Assembly: GCA_949383255.1 (NCBI GenBank)
Contig: CASJPF010000032.1
Coordinates: forward strand, 1 to 41,764
DNA: 41,764 nt
Direction of reading: 5' to 3'
DNA from: Lachnospiraceae bacterium
GTDB lineage: Bacteria > Bacillota > Clostridia > Lachnospirales > Lachnospiraceae
Position 1 is the first letter of the stretch. Each line of letters opens with the position of its first letter. Position numbers and translations under genes: made by a program. The notes under the pieces were generated by a model, which saw nothing but the letters and a program-made list of their open reading frames with translations, searched no databases and was not told the DNA's origin. Below are positions 1-7,872 of the stretch, one piece after another.

Positions 1-2
1 AT

Positions 3-395
3 GGAGGCGTACAATGCTGTAATCAATGTGAGAAATCATGTAATATTCGTTGTGGCTGGATAGAGGAACCTTATATTCCAAATCACAAAGAAGAATTAGA
101 AGAGAAAACAACTTGCACTCTGACTGAAAGAGATAAAAATGTGTCAGAATCTGACACATTCGAGAAGACATCAGAACCAGAAAAAGAAAATGTGTCAGAA
201 TCTGACACATTTGAAACTTACTCAGCAGAGCAGCAGCTTAAAGGCGGGTATAGTTTAAACACAATTAATAATCTGGTCTGGAAATTTGATAGCTACTTGA
301 AAGCGGCTATCTCTGAAAATAGAGAAGACCAAGTAATAAAATATAGTTGCCTACTAGATGCGTTGTCTCTGCTTAAAGAGCGAATGTTACATTAG
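3..395 (+). CDS. C-terminal part of a Cys-rich phage protein (5' end outside window)
   Basis: The frame is open from the left edge of the window to the stop at 395, so this is the 3' end of a longer gene; a start at 141 would be artificial. The visible N-terminal part carries a cysteine cluster (CCNQCEKSCNIRCGW) that looks like a small zinc knuckle. A charged linker follows, with the peptide NVSESDTF twice, 17 residues apart, each written on DNA as a perfect palindrome. The last 70 residues look helical (NTINNLVWKFDSYLKAAI...). Such Cys-rich modules occur at the ends of phage replication or ParB-like proteins, but I do not recognise a family. It lies 15 bp upstream of the next small gene in an early/middle phage operon. 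Confidence 0.6.
   Translation, partial: GGVQCCNQCEKSCNIRCGWIEEPYIPNHKEELEEKTTCTLTERDKNVSESDTFEKTSEPEKENVSESDTFETYSAEQQLKGGYSLNTINNLVWKFDSYLKAAISENREDQVIKYSCLLDALSLLKERMLH
138..212. repeat. Two copies of a perfect 23-25 bp DNA palindrome inside a coding region
   Basis: AATGTGTCAGA-A-TCTGACACATT occurs at 138-160 and again at 189-211. In the second copy the symmetry extends one more base each side (188-212). The arms are 11-12 bp around a single A, and the copies start 51 bp apart, an exact number of codons, so both encode NVSESDTF. Exact symmetry in both copies is more than the peptide requires and suggests selection on the DNA or RNA, such as a protein-binding site or an mRNA hairpin. Confidence 0.75.
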
Positions 396-410
396 AGAAA
401 GGATAAAGCC

Positions 411-665
411 ATGACTTATGCAGAGTTAGGATTAAATACAAAGATAAAGTTAAAACAAAAACCGGATAATGAAAGGGGAATTGCCCAGAAGGTAGAATAT
501 ACTGTAGTGGCAAAATATCCGCATATGTGTATTGTGGAAGACTCCAAAGGTTGGCGAAGAGGTGTAACAATTGGCGATTTGGTAATGAATAAGATTATCA
601 CGCAGGAGTTATGCTTTGAGGCAATGAGGAAAGAGAGGGGGAAAGCGCCAGATGACGAATATTGA
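411..665 (+). CDS. Small phage protein of unknown function (84 aa)
   Basis: The ATG at 411 follows an AGAAAGGAT-type ribosome binding site and sits 15 bp after the preceding stop. The product is basic in its first half and has a beta-rich centre (EYTVVAKYPHMCIVEDSKGWRRGVTIGDLVMNK), recalling short phage proteins with an SH3-like fold, but no named family is evident. It overlaps the next gene by 14 bp, so the two are probably translationally coupled. No membrane segment or signal peptide is visible. Function unknown; it belongs to the middle-gene block before the late regulator. Confidence 0.6.
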   Translation: MTYAELGLNTKIKLKQKPDNERGIAQKVEYTVVAKYPHMCIVEDSKGWRRGVTIGDLVMNKIITQELCFEAMRKERGKAPDDEY

Positions 666-882
666 GTATATGCGCCAGAAAATGGTTGAAAAAGTGATGG
701 GACTAGATGAAATGGAGTTGTTGCAAGTTGCAGAGGACACAGAAATGAGTTTAAAAGAGACAAAAGGAGTATTTAACTGTCTTATCTGTGAAAAGGAATA
801 TGGGGAGTGCGACAATAGCCCCTGTACAAGTAAATATTGCAGTAGGTTCCTAGACTGGTGTGCGAAAGAACATGTTGGTTAA
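652..882 (+). CDS. Small Cys-rich phage protein (76 aa)
   Basis: It starts at ATG 652 inside the end of the preceding gene, behind a GAGAGGGGG ribosome binding site. The N-terminal half is helical and acidic; the C-terminal half has a cysteine cluster (C-L-I-C ... C ... C-T-S-K-Y-C ... C) consistent with a small zinc-binding fold. Phage proteins of this size and pattern are common in Clostridia siphophages and mostly uncharacterised. After its stop there is a short hairpin (CTCGA-ataa-TCGAG, 902-915) before the next ribosome binding site. Confidence 0.6.
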   Translation: MTNIEYMRQKMVEKVMGLDEMELLQVAEDTEMSLKETKGVFNCLICEKEYGECDNSPCTSKYCSRFLDWCAKEHVG

Positions 883-946
883 ATAAGGATTTACCAATAA
901 ACTCGAATAATCGAGCTAAACTGAAATTTAAAGGAGGAAAAACATA

Positions 947-1231
947 GTGACAAGAGAAAAATTATTACGAGCAAATGAGTTGCAAGATACAATTGATAGA
1001 TTATTTAAAAGGAAAAAAGAGTTGGAAAAAATGCAGGGATTGTGCAGAGAGGATGCGGATATTGCGAAAAGGACTCTTCATTCATATTGCTTGCAAGCAA
1101 TGCCACTAAACGGAGGATACAATAAAGAAGTTAATGTTTCAACAAGGGGAGCACTTCAAGCGGTGAATAGAGATATAGAGGATATTGAAAGGGAGGTTAG
1201 AAAACTAGGTGAGGAATTTGACGAATTATAG
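947..1231 (+). CDS. Coiled-coil phage protein (94 aa)
   Basis: The GTG at 947 is chosen because AAAGGAGG lies at 930-937 with ideal spacing. The product is almost entirely helical and charged, with heptad-like repeats (ELQDTIDRLFKRKKELEKMQG and DIEDIEREVRKLGEEFDEL) separated by a short central segment. It resembles the N-terminal coiled coil of the regulator at 1379 but lacks that protein's helix-turn-helix. The leaders and start regions of the two genes are also alike (AAAGGAGG plus AAAAACA before a non-ATG start), as if one arose by duplication. Function unknown. Confidence 0.6.
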   Translation: MTREKLLRANELQDTIDRLFKRKKELEKMQGLCREDADIAKRTLHSYCLQAMPLNGGYNKEVNVSTRGALQAVNRDIEDIEREVRKLGEEFDEL

Positions 1232-1378
1232 TTAATGGCAGTATCCGCATCTGTTCAGAAAGACGACAGCCACAAACATATGTAAGCGGGGAAGAAGTGA
1301 AGATGCGGCGACAGATATATTGAACAAATTTTCCATAATTATGTTGAGGCTGTGTAAGTTAAAGGAGGGGGAAAAACA
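1232..1378. other. Non-coding gap with an 8-bp inverted repeat
   Basis: No convincing gene fits in these 147 bp. CCGCATCT (1245-1252) is complementary to AGATGCGG (1301-1308), leaving a 48-nt loop, so a small structured leader RNA for the regulator gene at 1379 is possible. The end of the gap carries its ribosome binding site (AAAGGAGGGGG). Confidence 0.3.
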
Positions 1379-1693
1379 TTGACGAAGGAAAAACTGGAAC
1401 AGCTAATTGACCTGAGAGAAGAAATAAAAGAAATCGAACAAAAGATAAGACATAAAAGTACAGAAAATCCTTCGGGCAATATAGAGCTGCTGGAAGAAAG
1501 AAAACAAATGATAACAGAACTGGAACAAGAAATTATGGAATATATAAATTCGGTTGTTGACAGTCGGGTTCGGAGGATAATGCAGTATAAATATATGGAT
1601 GGCTATACATGGATAAAGATAGCCAAGATAATGCATTATGATAGATCATATCCTGAAAAAGCGGTAACACGATACTTGAATAAGCATCATTGA
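1379..1693 (+). CDS. Phage late-gene transcriptional regulator, DUF1492/ArpU/RinA-like
   Basis: A TTG start at 1379 follows the strong AAAGGAGGGGG site. Residues 1-60 form a coiled coil (KLEQLIDLREEIKEIEQKIRH...). Residues 60-104 match the sigma-70 region-4-like helix-turn-helix of small phage regulators: V-x-S-R-V-R-R-I-M-Q-Y-K-Y-M-D-G-Y-T-W-I-K-I-A, then a recognition helix and K-A-V-x-R-Y-L. In Firmicutes phages this family sits directly before the HNH/terminase block and activates late (packaging, structural, lysis) transcription. The position fits exactly: the next features are an inverted repeat, a terminator and the HNH gene. About 104 aa is normal for the family. Confidence 0.8.
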   Translation: MTKEKLEQLIDLREEIKEIEQKIRHKSTENPSGNIELLEERKQMITELEQEIMEYINSVVDSRVRRIMQYKYMDGYTWIKIAKIMHYDRSYPEKAVTRYLNKHH

Positions 1694-1744
1694 TTTAGAT
1701 TTTTTATCAAAAATGTAAGTGTCGCTTTTTTCTACATTTAATAT

Positions 1745-1780
1745 GTTAACATGATAATAAGCAGAAGCTATCATGTTAAC
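1745..1780. promoter_or_regulatory. 12-bp perfect inverted repeat upstream of the late operon
   Basis: GTTAACATGATA (1745-1756) and TATCATGTTAAC (1769-1780) are perfect reverse complements around a 12-nt spacer; each arm also contains the palindrome GTTAAC. It lies between the late-regulator gene and the first packaging gene, where a late-activator binding site is expected. A hairpin role in the transcript is the alternative. There is no T tract after it, so it is not a terminator. Confidence 0.5.
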
Positions 1781-1796
1781 GAATATAGTACATAAC

Positions 1797-1827
1797 AAAG
1801 AGGGCGCTGCTAAACAGCGTTCTTTTT
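1797..1827 (+). terminator. Rho-independent terminator before the late genes
   Basis: AAAGAGGGCGCTG (1797-1809) pairs over 13 bp, including three G-U pairs, with CAGCGTTCTTTTT (1815-1827) around the loop CTAAA and ends in a T run. It closes the middle operon just 6 bp before the ribosome binding site of the HNH gene. Late transcription must therefore start close by or read through it. Confidence 0.75.
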
Positions 1828-1845
1828 GTGTTAGGGAGTAGCGTT

Positions 1846-2196
1846 ATGGCAAAAGAGTGGGCAAAGGCGTTTTACAATTCAAAGCATTGGCAGCAGTGCA
1901 GGGATAGTTATATTAGTCAAAGAATAATGATAGATGGTGGTGTATGTGAAATTTGTGGCAGTAATCAAGGATACATAGTGCATCACAAAACAATGTTAAC
2001 AAAAAGTAATATCAACAATCTTGATATATCTCTGAAACATAATAATTTGCAGTATGTATGCAAAGACTGTCATGATAAGTTTGAGAAACATGGAATTGGA
2101 AATAAAAAAGTGAAACCGTTGTTTGTATTTGATGGAGATGGACAACCAATCTCCTTGCGGAAGGTTGATAACTCCCCCCTTTCGGAAGAGTCCTAA
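1846..2196 (+). CDS. HNH endonuclease (packaging-associated)
   Basis: The ATG at 1846 is used because AGGGAG lies at 1833-1838; a GTG at 1828 would overlap the terminator T tract. The 116-aa product has the HNH zinc finger: C34-x2-C37, the His pair H46-H47 in I-V-H-H-K, an Asn-rich stretch around N66-N67, then C72-K-D-C75-H76. Phage HNH proteins encoded next to the terminase are known in HK97-like siphophages to be required with TerL for cos cleavage and headful-independent packaging. Here it directly precedes TerS and TerL, which supports that role. The C-terminal 25 residues form a variable tail. Confidence 0.9.
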   Translation: MAKEWAKAFYNSKHWQQCRDSYISQRIMIDGGVCEICGSNQGYIVHHKTMLTKSNINNLDISLKHNNLQYVCKDCHDKFEKHGIGNKKVKPLFVFDGDGQPISLRKVDNSPLSEES

Positions 2197-2266
2197 AATC
2201 TTTTTGCAAGACCGATGGCACAGATTGATTTAACATACAGCTTGTCATAAAGGGGGTGTGGTATTT
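2197..2266. other. Gap between HNH gene and terS, candidate cos/packaging region
   Basis: These 70 bp hold no gene. A run CCCCCCTTT at 2174-2182, just before the HNH stop, is complementary to AAAGGGGG at 2249-2256, which is also the terS ribosome binding site. HK97-type phages often carry cos near the HNH/terminase junction, so this is a reasonable place to look, but no cos consensus can be proved by eye. Confidence 0.25.
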
Positions 2267-2692
2267 ATGATTACAGAGGATGAGTATTTAAAAGAGGAAA
2301 TACGACGGGAAGCAGAATATGACAGTATTTCTGAGTATGTGGAAAAACAAAAGAGGATTAAAAAAGAAATATCCAGACTAAGAAAACTGTTTAAAGAAAT
2401 TGATGAAAATAAAAAGAAATTAGTTATGGCATTGGTGGATGATGTAGCGTTTCTGACAGTGACAATGCAAGATTTGAGAGAGAGCATTATAAGAGAAGGT
2501 ACAACAGTGGAGTACAAGAATGGTGAGAACCAGTATGGAACTAAACAAAGTCCTGATGCACAGCTTTATCTTGCAATGTCACAAAAACAGGCGCAGGCTA
2601 TGAAGATACTGCTTGACTGTATGACCAAGAAAAATAATTTGTCATCTCAGGGTGATGAGTTTGCTGAATTTTTGAGGGAAAAGAGTGGTTAA
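2267..2692 (+). CDS. terS: Terminase small subunit, P27-like
   Basis: ATG 2267 is chosen over GTG 2258 because AAAGGGGG at 2249-2256 is correctly spaced from it. The 141-aa protein is helical and highly charged, with a coiled coil around residues 20-60 and the C-terminal pattern of P27-type small terminases (Y-L-A-M-S-Q-K-Q-A-Q-A-M-K-I-L-L-D ... DEFAEFLREK). It would recognise phage DNA and recruit the large subunit. Its last 8 bp overlap terL. The assignment rests on size, position and general pattern rather than on an invariant motif. Confidence 0.75.
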   Translation: MITEDEYLKEEIRREAEYDSISEYVEKQKRIKKEISRLRKLFKEIDENKKKLVMALVDDVAFLTVTMQDLRESIIREGTTVEYKNGENQYGTKQSPDAQLYLAMSQKQAQAMKILLDCMTKKNNLSSQGDEFAEFLREKSG

Positions 2693-4373
2693 GATAAAAT
2701 ATCCAAGGGACTATAACCCTATAATACAATACTGGCAGAAAATTGAACACGGAGAGATACCTGTATGCAGAAAAACATATCAGTGGTATAAATATTTGTC
2801 AGATAAAATACTGAATCCTGACAGTAATATGACATACAATCCAGCAAGGGCGAACCACATAATTGAATTTGCTGAAACATTCTGCTGTCCGTCTAAGGGA
2901 GATGGTTCGCCTATTGTATTGGAACTCTGGGAAAAGGCGCATCTGGCAGCAGTATTTGGTTTTATTGATGAAAGAGGAAACAGAATCTGCCGTGAATCTC
3001 TTCTCATTGTAGGTAAGAAAAATGGTAAATCATTTCTGTCATCAATTGTTGGATTATATATGCTTATCGGAGATGGGGAAAGAGGACCAGAAGTTTATAG
3101 CGCAGCTACAAAAAGAGATCAGGCAAAGATTATATGGCAGGAAAGCGTTCGTATGGTTAGAAAGTCAAAGGCGATTGCTAGACATGTGAAATGCAGGGTT
3201 GGAGATATATCAAGTGAACAGTTTAACAATGGTGTGTTTAAACCGCTTGCGAGTGACTATGATAGCCTTGACGGAATGAATATACATTGTGCGCTTTTGG
3301 ATGAGATTCACCAGTGGAAAAATGGAAAGGCATTATATGACATATTAGCAGATGGCGTTTCTGCTAGAAACCAGCCGCTTATATACATTACATCAACGGC
3401 TGGAACAATTCGAGAAGACATTTATGATGCCAAATATGAAGAGGCAGAGCATATTATAAATGGAATTTTTAATGAGAATGGATATAAGGACATACATTTT
3501 TTCCCGTTTATCTATGAATTAGATGAGCGAAAAGAATGGCCGGACAAAAGTAAATGGATGAAAGCAAATCCCAATTTAGGAGTGTCAAAAAAATGGGAGT
3601 ATCTTGAAAACAAGGTTAATAAAGCAATCAATAATCCAGCAGAGGTAAAAGACCTTGTTTGTAAGGAATTTAATATTAGAGAGACCTCATCTGAAGCATG
3701 GCTGACGTTTGAGCAACTGAATAATACAGCAATGTTTGATATTTCAACATTAAAACCACGTTATGGTATTGGTGGTTGTGATTTGTCAAGTACTACAGAT
3801 TTAACTAATGCGACAGTGTTATTCATGGTGTGTGGTGATAACAGGATATATGTGTTGCAAATGTATTGGCTTCCTGAAGACTTGTTGGAACGAAGGGTAA
3901 GAGAAGATAAAATACCATATGACTTGTGGCGCGATCGGGGACTTTTGAGAACATGTCCAGGAAACAAGGTGCATTATAAATATATTCGGGAGTGGTTTGA
4001 AGAGGTACAACAGGATTATGACATTTATCTGTATAAATGTGGGTATGATGCATGGTCTGCCACATATTTTGTTGAAGATATGAAGAATACATTTGGAGCG
4101 GTAGTAATGGAACCTGTCATACAGGGTAAAAAGACGCTATCAAGTCCAATGAAATCATTGGGAGCGGACCTTGAAAAGAAAAAAGTAATATATAACAACA
4201 ATCCAATATTAAAGTGGTGTTTGGGAAACACAGTTGTAGATATTGATAAAAACAATAATATCCAGCCATGTAAGGGAAATATTAGTACAAGACGTATTGA
4301 TGGTCTTGCAGGTTTGCTAGATGCATATGTGGTACTGGAAAATAATCTTGAAGAATATCTGTCAATGATTTAA
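2685..4373 (+). CDS. terL: Terminase large subunit (Terminase_1 family)
   Basis: The GTG at 2685 overlaps terS by 8 bp. The 562-aa ATPase-nuclease drives DNA into the prohead. Walker A is G110-K-K-N-G-K-S116; Walker B is A-L-L-D206-E207-I-H; the coupling motif T-S-T-A-G follows about 30 residues later. The RNase H-like nuclease begins at G-G-C-D366-L-S-S-T-T-D, with a later acidic site near Y-K-C-G-Y-D-A-W. Length and motif order are typical for the HK97-like Terminase_1 group, usually paired with P27 TerS, HNH and cos packaging. A GGAGG site after it leads into the portal gene. Confidence 0.95.
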   Translation: MVKIKYPRDYNPIIQYWQKIEHGEIPVCRKTYQWYKYLSDKILNPDSNMTYNPARANHIIEFAETFCCPSKGDGSPIVLELWEKAHLAAVFGFIDERGNRICRESLLIVGKKNGKSFLSSIVGLYMLIGDGERGPEVYSAATKRDQAKIIWQESVRMVRKSKAIARHVKCRVGDISSEQFNNGVFKPLASDYDSLDGMNIHCALLDEIHQWKNGKALYDILADGVSARNQPLIYITSTAGTIREDIYDAKYEEAEHIINGIFNENGYKDIHFFPFIYELDERKEWPDKSKWMKANPNLGVSKKWEYLENKVNKAINNPAEVKDLVCKEFNIRETSSEAWLTFEQLNNTAMFDISTLKPRYGIGGCDLSSTTDLTNATVLFMVCGDNRIYVLQMYWLPEDLLERRVREDKIPYDLWRDRGLLRTCPGNKVHYKYIREWFEEVQQDYDIYLYKCGYDAWSATYFVEDMKNTFGAVVMEPVIQGKKTLSSPMKSLGADLEKKKVIYNNNPILKWCLGNTVVDIDKNNNIQPCKGNISTRRIDGLAGLLDAYVVLENNLEEYLSMI

Positions 4374-4382
4374 GGAGGAAGG

Positions 4383-5672
4383 ATGAAACTGTTCAGAAAA
4401 AGAGAACCCACAAAGAAAGATGAAAAAGTGGAAAAAAATATTATGCAGATGGTTACAACATATGGTGAAAGCTTCTATTCTTGGAATGGAAAACTGTATG
4501 AAAGTGATATTGTTCGATCTTGTTTAAGGCCAAAAGTCAAGGCGGTAGGGAAATTGGTAGGAAAACATATTCGATCAGATGTGTCTGGTCTAACAATCAA
4601 TCCAGATGCCAATATTCGTTTTCTGCTTTCAGAACCAAACCCACTTATGACAGGGCAGCAGTTTCAAGAGAAAGTTACAACACAACTTTGCCTGAATAAT
4701 AATGCTTTTATTTTGATTGTTAGAGATGAAAATAATAAACCAATACAGTTATATCCAATTCCCTGTGTAATGTGTGAAACAGAATATATTAATAATGAAC
4801 TTTGGTTAAAGTTTACTTACAGGAACGGAAAGAGCCAGAAATTTCTATATCATGAGGTCATTCATTTAAGGCAAGATTTTAATGAAAATGATGTGTTTGG
4901 CGAAAGTCCTGCAAAAGCATTGTCACAAATGATGGAAGTTGTCGGAACAATTGATCAAGGTATCATAAAAGCAATTAAAAATAGTGGCATTATTCGGTGG
5001 TTATTAAAGTTTACACAATCAATGCGCCCAGAAGATATTAAAAAAAATGTAAAAGAATTTGTAGATAATTATTTGAGTATTGAAAGTGATACATGGGGTG
5101 CAGCGGGAACGGATGCAAAAACAGAAGCAATTCGCATAGAACCTAAAGATTATGTACCCAATGCTCTGCAGACAAAGGAGACAATCAACAGGATCTATTC
5201 GTTTTTTAATACCAATGAAAAGATTGTTCAGTCAAAATGGACAGAAGATGATTGGAACGCCTATTATGAGGCAGAAATTGAACCACTTGCTATTCAGTTG
5301 GGGGAGACTTATTCTGTCAGACTATTCAGCAGGCGCGAGCGAGGATGTAACAATAGGATAATTTTTGAAGCAAGCAATCTGCAGTGTGCAAGTCTCACTA
5401 CAAAACTAGGTTTTGTGCAGATGGTTGATCGTGGTGCTATGACACCAAATGAATGGCGTGAAACAATGAATATGGCACCAATAGAGGGCGGAGATCAGCC
5501 TATACGCAGACTTGATACGCAGGTTGTGGATATGATTGGTGGAATACTCAATAAAATGAACTCAGAGAATTACATGGTGATGGCATCAATAGCCATAAAA
5601 TTATTGGATACTATGAGGAAGGAAAAAGATGAAACACAAAATCAATATCAGGGGTGTAATGATTCCCAATGA
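4383..5672 (+). CDS. Portal protein (HK97 family)
   Basis: ATG 4383 follows AAGGAGGAAGG, 9 bp after the terL stop. At 429 aa it has the normal length for HK97-type portals. Typical features are the N-terminal segment entering P-x-V-K-A-V-G-K-L-V-G-K-H, the L-L-x-x-P-N-P-x-M-T-G-x-x-F motif near residue 85, a central Y-P-I-P, and the long clip/stem helices with S-K-W-T-E-D-D-W. The dodecameric portal is the DNA entry pore and terminase dock. Its 3' end overlaps the protease gene by 44 bp, a usual arrangement in this phage group. Confidence 0.95.
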   Translation: MKLFRKREPTKKDEKVEKNIMQMVTTYGESFYSWNGKLYESDIVRSCLRPKVKAVGKLVGKHIRSDVSGLTINPDANIRFLLSEPNPLMTGQQFQEKVTTQLCLNNNAFILIVRDENNKPIQLYPIPCVMCETEYINNELWLKFTYRNGKSQKFLYHEVIHLRQDFNENDVFGESPAKALSQMMEVVGTIDQGIIKAIKNSGIIRWLLKFTQSMRPEDIKKNVKEFVDNYLSIESDTWGAAGTDAKTEAIRIEPKDYVPNALQTKETINRIYSFFNTNEKIVQSKWTEDDWNAYYEAEIEPLAIQLGETYSVRLFSRRERGCNNRIIFEASNLQCASLTTKLGFVQMVDRGAMTPNEWRETMNMAPIEGGDQPIRRLDTQVVDMIGGILNKMNSENYMVMASIAIKLLDTMRKEKDETQNQYQGCNDSQ

Positions 5673-6312
5673 TTATAAATGGTATTATAACTTTTTTGGT
5701 GGAGATAGTACTTGTCCGAAAGATGTACAGCAAATACTCGATTTATTTCAGGCAGGCGATGAAATAGAAATTTATATTAATTCGCCAGGCGGAGTGATTG
5801 ATGTTGGGTCTGAAATTTATACGCTGCTGAAAACGCATAAAAACAATATAAAAATATACATAACAGGTGAGGCGTGCAGCGCAGCGTCTATCGTTGCTAT
5901 GGCGGGTTATTGTGAAATGTCGCCAACAGCACTTATGATGGTGCATTGTGTATCAAGCGGAGTGCGGGGAAATCATGTAACAATGGAACATATGGGAGAA
6001 GTGCTTAGAACAGCGGATAAGGCATTGTGTACTGCTTACATGGACAAAGCAGGAATGACGGAAGCTGAAGCACTTGAAATGATGGAACATGAGACATGGC
6101 TGACTGCGCAGCAGGCAAAGGAAAAAGGACTGATAGATAAGATTATGTTTCAGGAACAAGAAGTAGAACCATTAGTCAACGGTCTGGCTTTTAATCTTCC
6201 TACTCAAGAGCAAATGGAAAGAGTCAAGAACATGATTGGCGATAAAACAAAGGATACTCTTTTAGTGCAGACAAAATTAAATTATCTAAAAATGAAGGGA
6301 GAACAAAGATGA
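5629..6312 (+). CDS. ClpP-like prohead maturation protease
   Basis: ATG 5629 lies inside the portal gene behind AGGAAGGAAAAAG. The 227-aa protein has the ClpP/crotonase fold of phage head proteases: I-Y-I-N-S-P-G-G (49-55), G-E-A-C-S84-A-A-S with S84 as likely nucleophile, then M-A-G and M-M-V-H106 as likely catalytic His. It is expected to remove the delta/scaffold domain of the capsid protein encoded next. The last 4 bp overlap the capsid gene (ATGA). Length and position between portal and capsid are standard. Confidence 0.93.
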   Translation: MKHKINIRGVMIPNDYKWYYNFFGGDSTCPKDVQQILDLFQAGDEIEIYINSPGGVIDVGSEIYTLLKTHKNNIKIYITGEACSAASIVAMAGYCEMSPTALMMVHCVSSGVRGNHVTMEHMGEVLRTADKALCTAYMDKAGMTEAEALEMMEHETWLTAQQAKEKGLIDKIMFQEQEVEPLVNGLAFNLPTQEQMERVKNMIGDKTKDTLLVQTKLNYLKMKGEQR

Positions 6313-7541
6313 ATAAAAAACAGTATGAGGCAATGAGAAAAAAGCTTATGGATGAAGCACAGGCATTTATTGATGCCGGAAATGCAGAAGCAGCACAAGC
6401 AAAGATGGATGAAGTAAAAGCATTGGATGAAAAGTGGGATGCAATCGCGCAGGCAGCAGCTAATTTTAATGCTCTTAATAAAGAGCCAGAACTGTCTACA
6501 GTACTTTCTGTAAATGATAAAACAGGTGCAGATGATAAGAGGACAGATGTATTAGATGTATGGGCATCTGACTGTTATTTGAATGCATGGGCAAAAAAAT
6601 TACAGGATAAACCACTTAACGATAAGGAAAACGAAGCTTACAAGTTGGTGAATGAGGCATACACTCATACAACGAAAAATACTGGTACCGTAATTCCTAA
6701 AACAGTTGCAACGAAAATATGGGAACTTGCAGGAGAACTGTATCCTTATTTTTCAGATGTACAGAAAACATATGTAAATGGTCTGATTTCTGTACCAATG
6801 GAAGATACAAGCACAGACGCAGCGTGGTATGAAGAAGCTACAAAAACACAAGATGGAAAAGAGACCTTTAAAGAGTTTACATTATCGGGGTGTGAGCTGT
6901 CTAGGGTGATTACAGTTAGTTGGAAATTAAAAGAAATGGCGATGGATGATTTTATTCCATATATTCAGAGAAAAATGGCAAAAAAAATGGGCGCAGCCGT
7001 AGGGTATGGTGTTACTCATGGGCAGGGAAATATCAATGAGGGAAAACCAGAACCTATCGGTGTAGTGACCGCTCTGGAAAAAGAAAAGAATGCGCCACAA
7101 ATAATCGAATATAATGAAGTGCCTACATTTGCTAATATTACAGCAGCAAGAGCACTGATTAAAAGTGGGTATAGTACAGGATTAAAGATATATGCTAATT
7201 CTGCAACAATTTGGAATAAGATTGCGAATATTGTTGATGCAAATATGCGACCGATTTTTATGCCAGATCCTACAAGTGGAGGTTATAGGGTTCTTGGAAT
7301 GGAAGTAAAAGAGGATGATTCTATGGCAGATGGAGAAATTCTGCTGTCAAATGCTTTTGCCGGATATCATGTAAATATCAATAAGGAAATGACAATGCTG
7401 AGTGAGGAGCATGTTAAGGAACGCCAGACGGATTATTGTGGTTATGCGATTATGGATGGAAATATTATTACAGATAAGGCACATGCGTTGTTGAAGGAGA
7501 ACGTGGCTACAGGAGTATCCAGTCAGAAGGAGTTAGAATAG
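6309..7541 (+). CDS. Major capsid protein, HK97 fold
   Basis: ATG 6309 overlaps the protease stop and follows AAGGGAG. The 410-aa product starts with about 70 residues of charged, Ala-rich coiled coil (the delta scaffold domain, likely cleaved off) and a linker. The HK97 capsid core follows: T-G-T-V-I-P-K-T, then Y-V-N-G-L-I-S-V-P-M-E-D, W-Y-E-E-A and the P-domain region. The late motif G-Y-R-V-L-G-M-E-V, then G-E-I-L-L-S-N-A-F-A-G-Y, is typical of the family. It is the main building block of the head. Confidence 0.95.
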   Translation: MNKKQYEAMRKKLMDEAQAFIDAGNAEAAQAKMDEVKALDEKWDAIAQAAANFNALNKEPELSTVLSVNDKTGADDKRTDVLDVWASDCYLNAWAKKLQDKPLNDKENEAYKLVNEAYTHTTKNTGTVIPKTVATKIWELAGELYPYFSDVQKTYVNGLISVPMEDTSTDAAWYEEATKTQDGKETFKEFTLSGCELSRVITVSWKLKEMAMDDFIPYIQRKMAKKMGAAVGYGVTHGQGNINEGKPEPIGVVTALEKEKNAPQIIEYNEVPTFANITAARALIKSGYSTGLKIYANSATIWNKIANIVDANMRPIFMPDPTSGGYRVLGMEVKEDDSMADGEILLSNAFAGYHVNINKEMTMLSEEHVKERQTDYCGYAIMDGNIITDKAHALLKENVATGVSSQKELE

Positions 7542-7560
7542 TTGATTGGAGGAATTTATC

Positions 7561-7872
7561 ATGGAGCTGCTTAAACAGATAAAGAAATCACAGCGCATTA
7601 CACATGACTCTCTTGATGATATTCTTATGACTGATATTAATGCAGGTGCTGATGAGTTGGTAAGAGTTGGTGTAATGTCTTATGACATTCATGGAAATAT
7701 CATTGATAATCCTTTAATACGAAAGGCGATTGAGCTGTATGTGAAGGGTATGGAAGATTTTGAGGAGAAAGGCAGCATGTATATGGCATCTTTTGAGAAG
7801 TTAAGAGACGCTATGGCATTGAGTGGTGAATATTGTGCGCAACGAATTGATAACTCTAGTGACAATAATTGA
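7561..7872 (+). CDS. Head-tail connector protein (gp6-like)
   Basis: ATG 7561 is preferred because GGAGG lies at 7548-7552; a TTG at 7546 has no site. The 103-aa protein is helical with the pattern of HK97 gp6-type adaptors: an N-terminal helix, a D-I-L-M-T-D-I-N-A-G-A-D-E-L-x-R-x-G-V segment, then L-I-R-K-A-I-E-L-Y-V-K and Y-x-x-S-F-E-K-L-R-D-A-M-A-L-S. It would form the first ring under the portal. Its 3' end overlaps the next gene. Confidence 0.85.
   Translation: MELLKQIKKSQRITHDSLDDILMTDINAGADELVRVGVMSYDIHGNIIDNPLIRKAIELYVKGMEDFEEKGSMYMASFEKLRDAMALSGEYCAQRIDNSSDNN

Noticed and set aside
138..212. CRISPR-like repeat
   Set aside because: Only two units, both inside an open reading frame, no spacers of even length and no cas genes.
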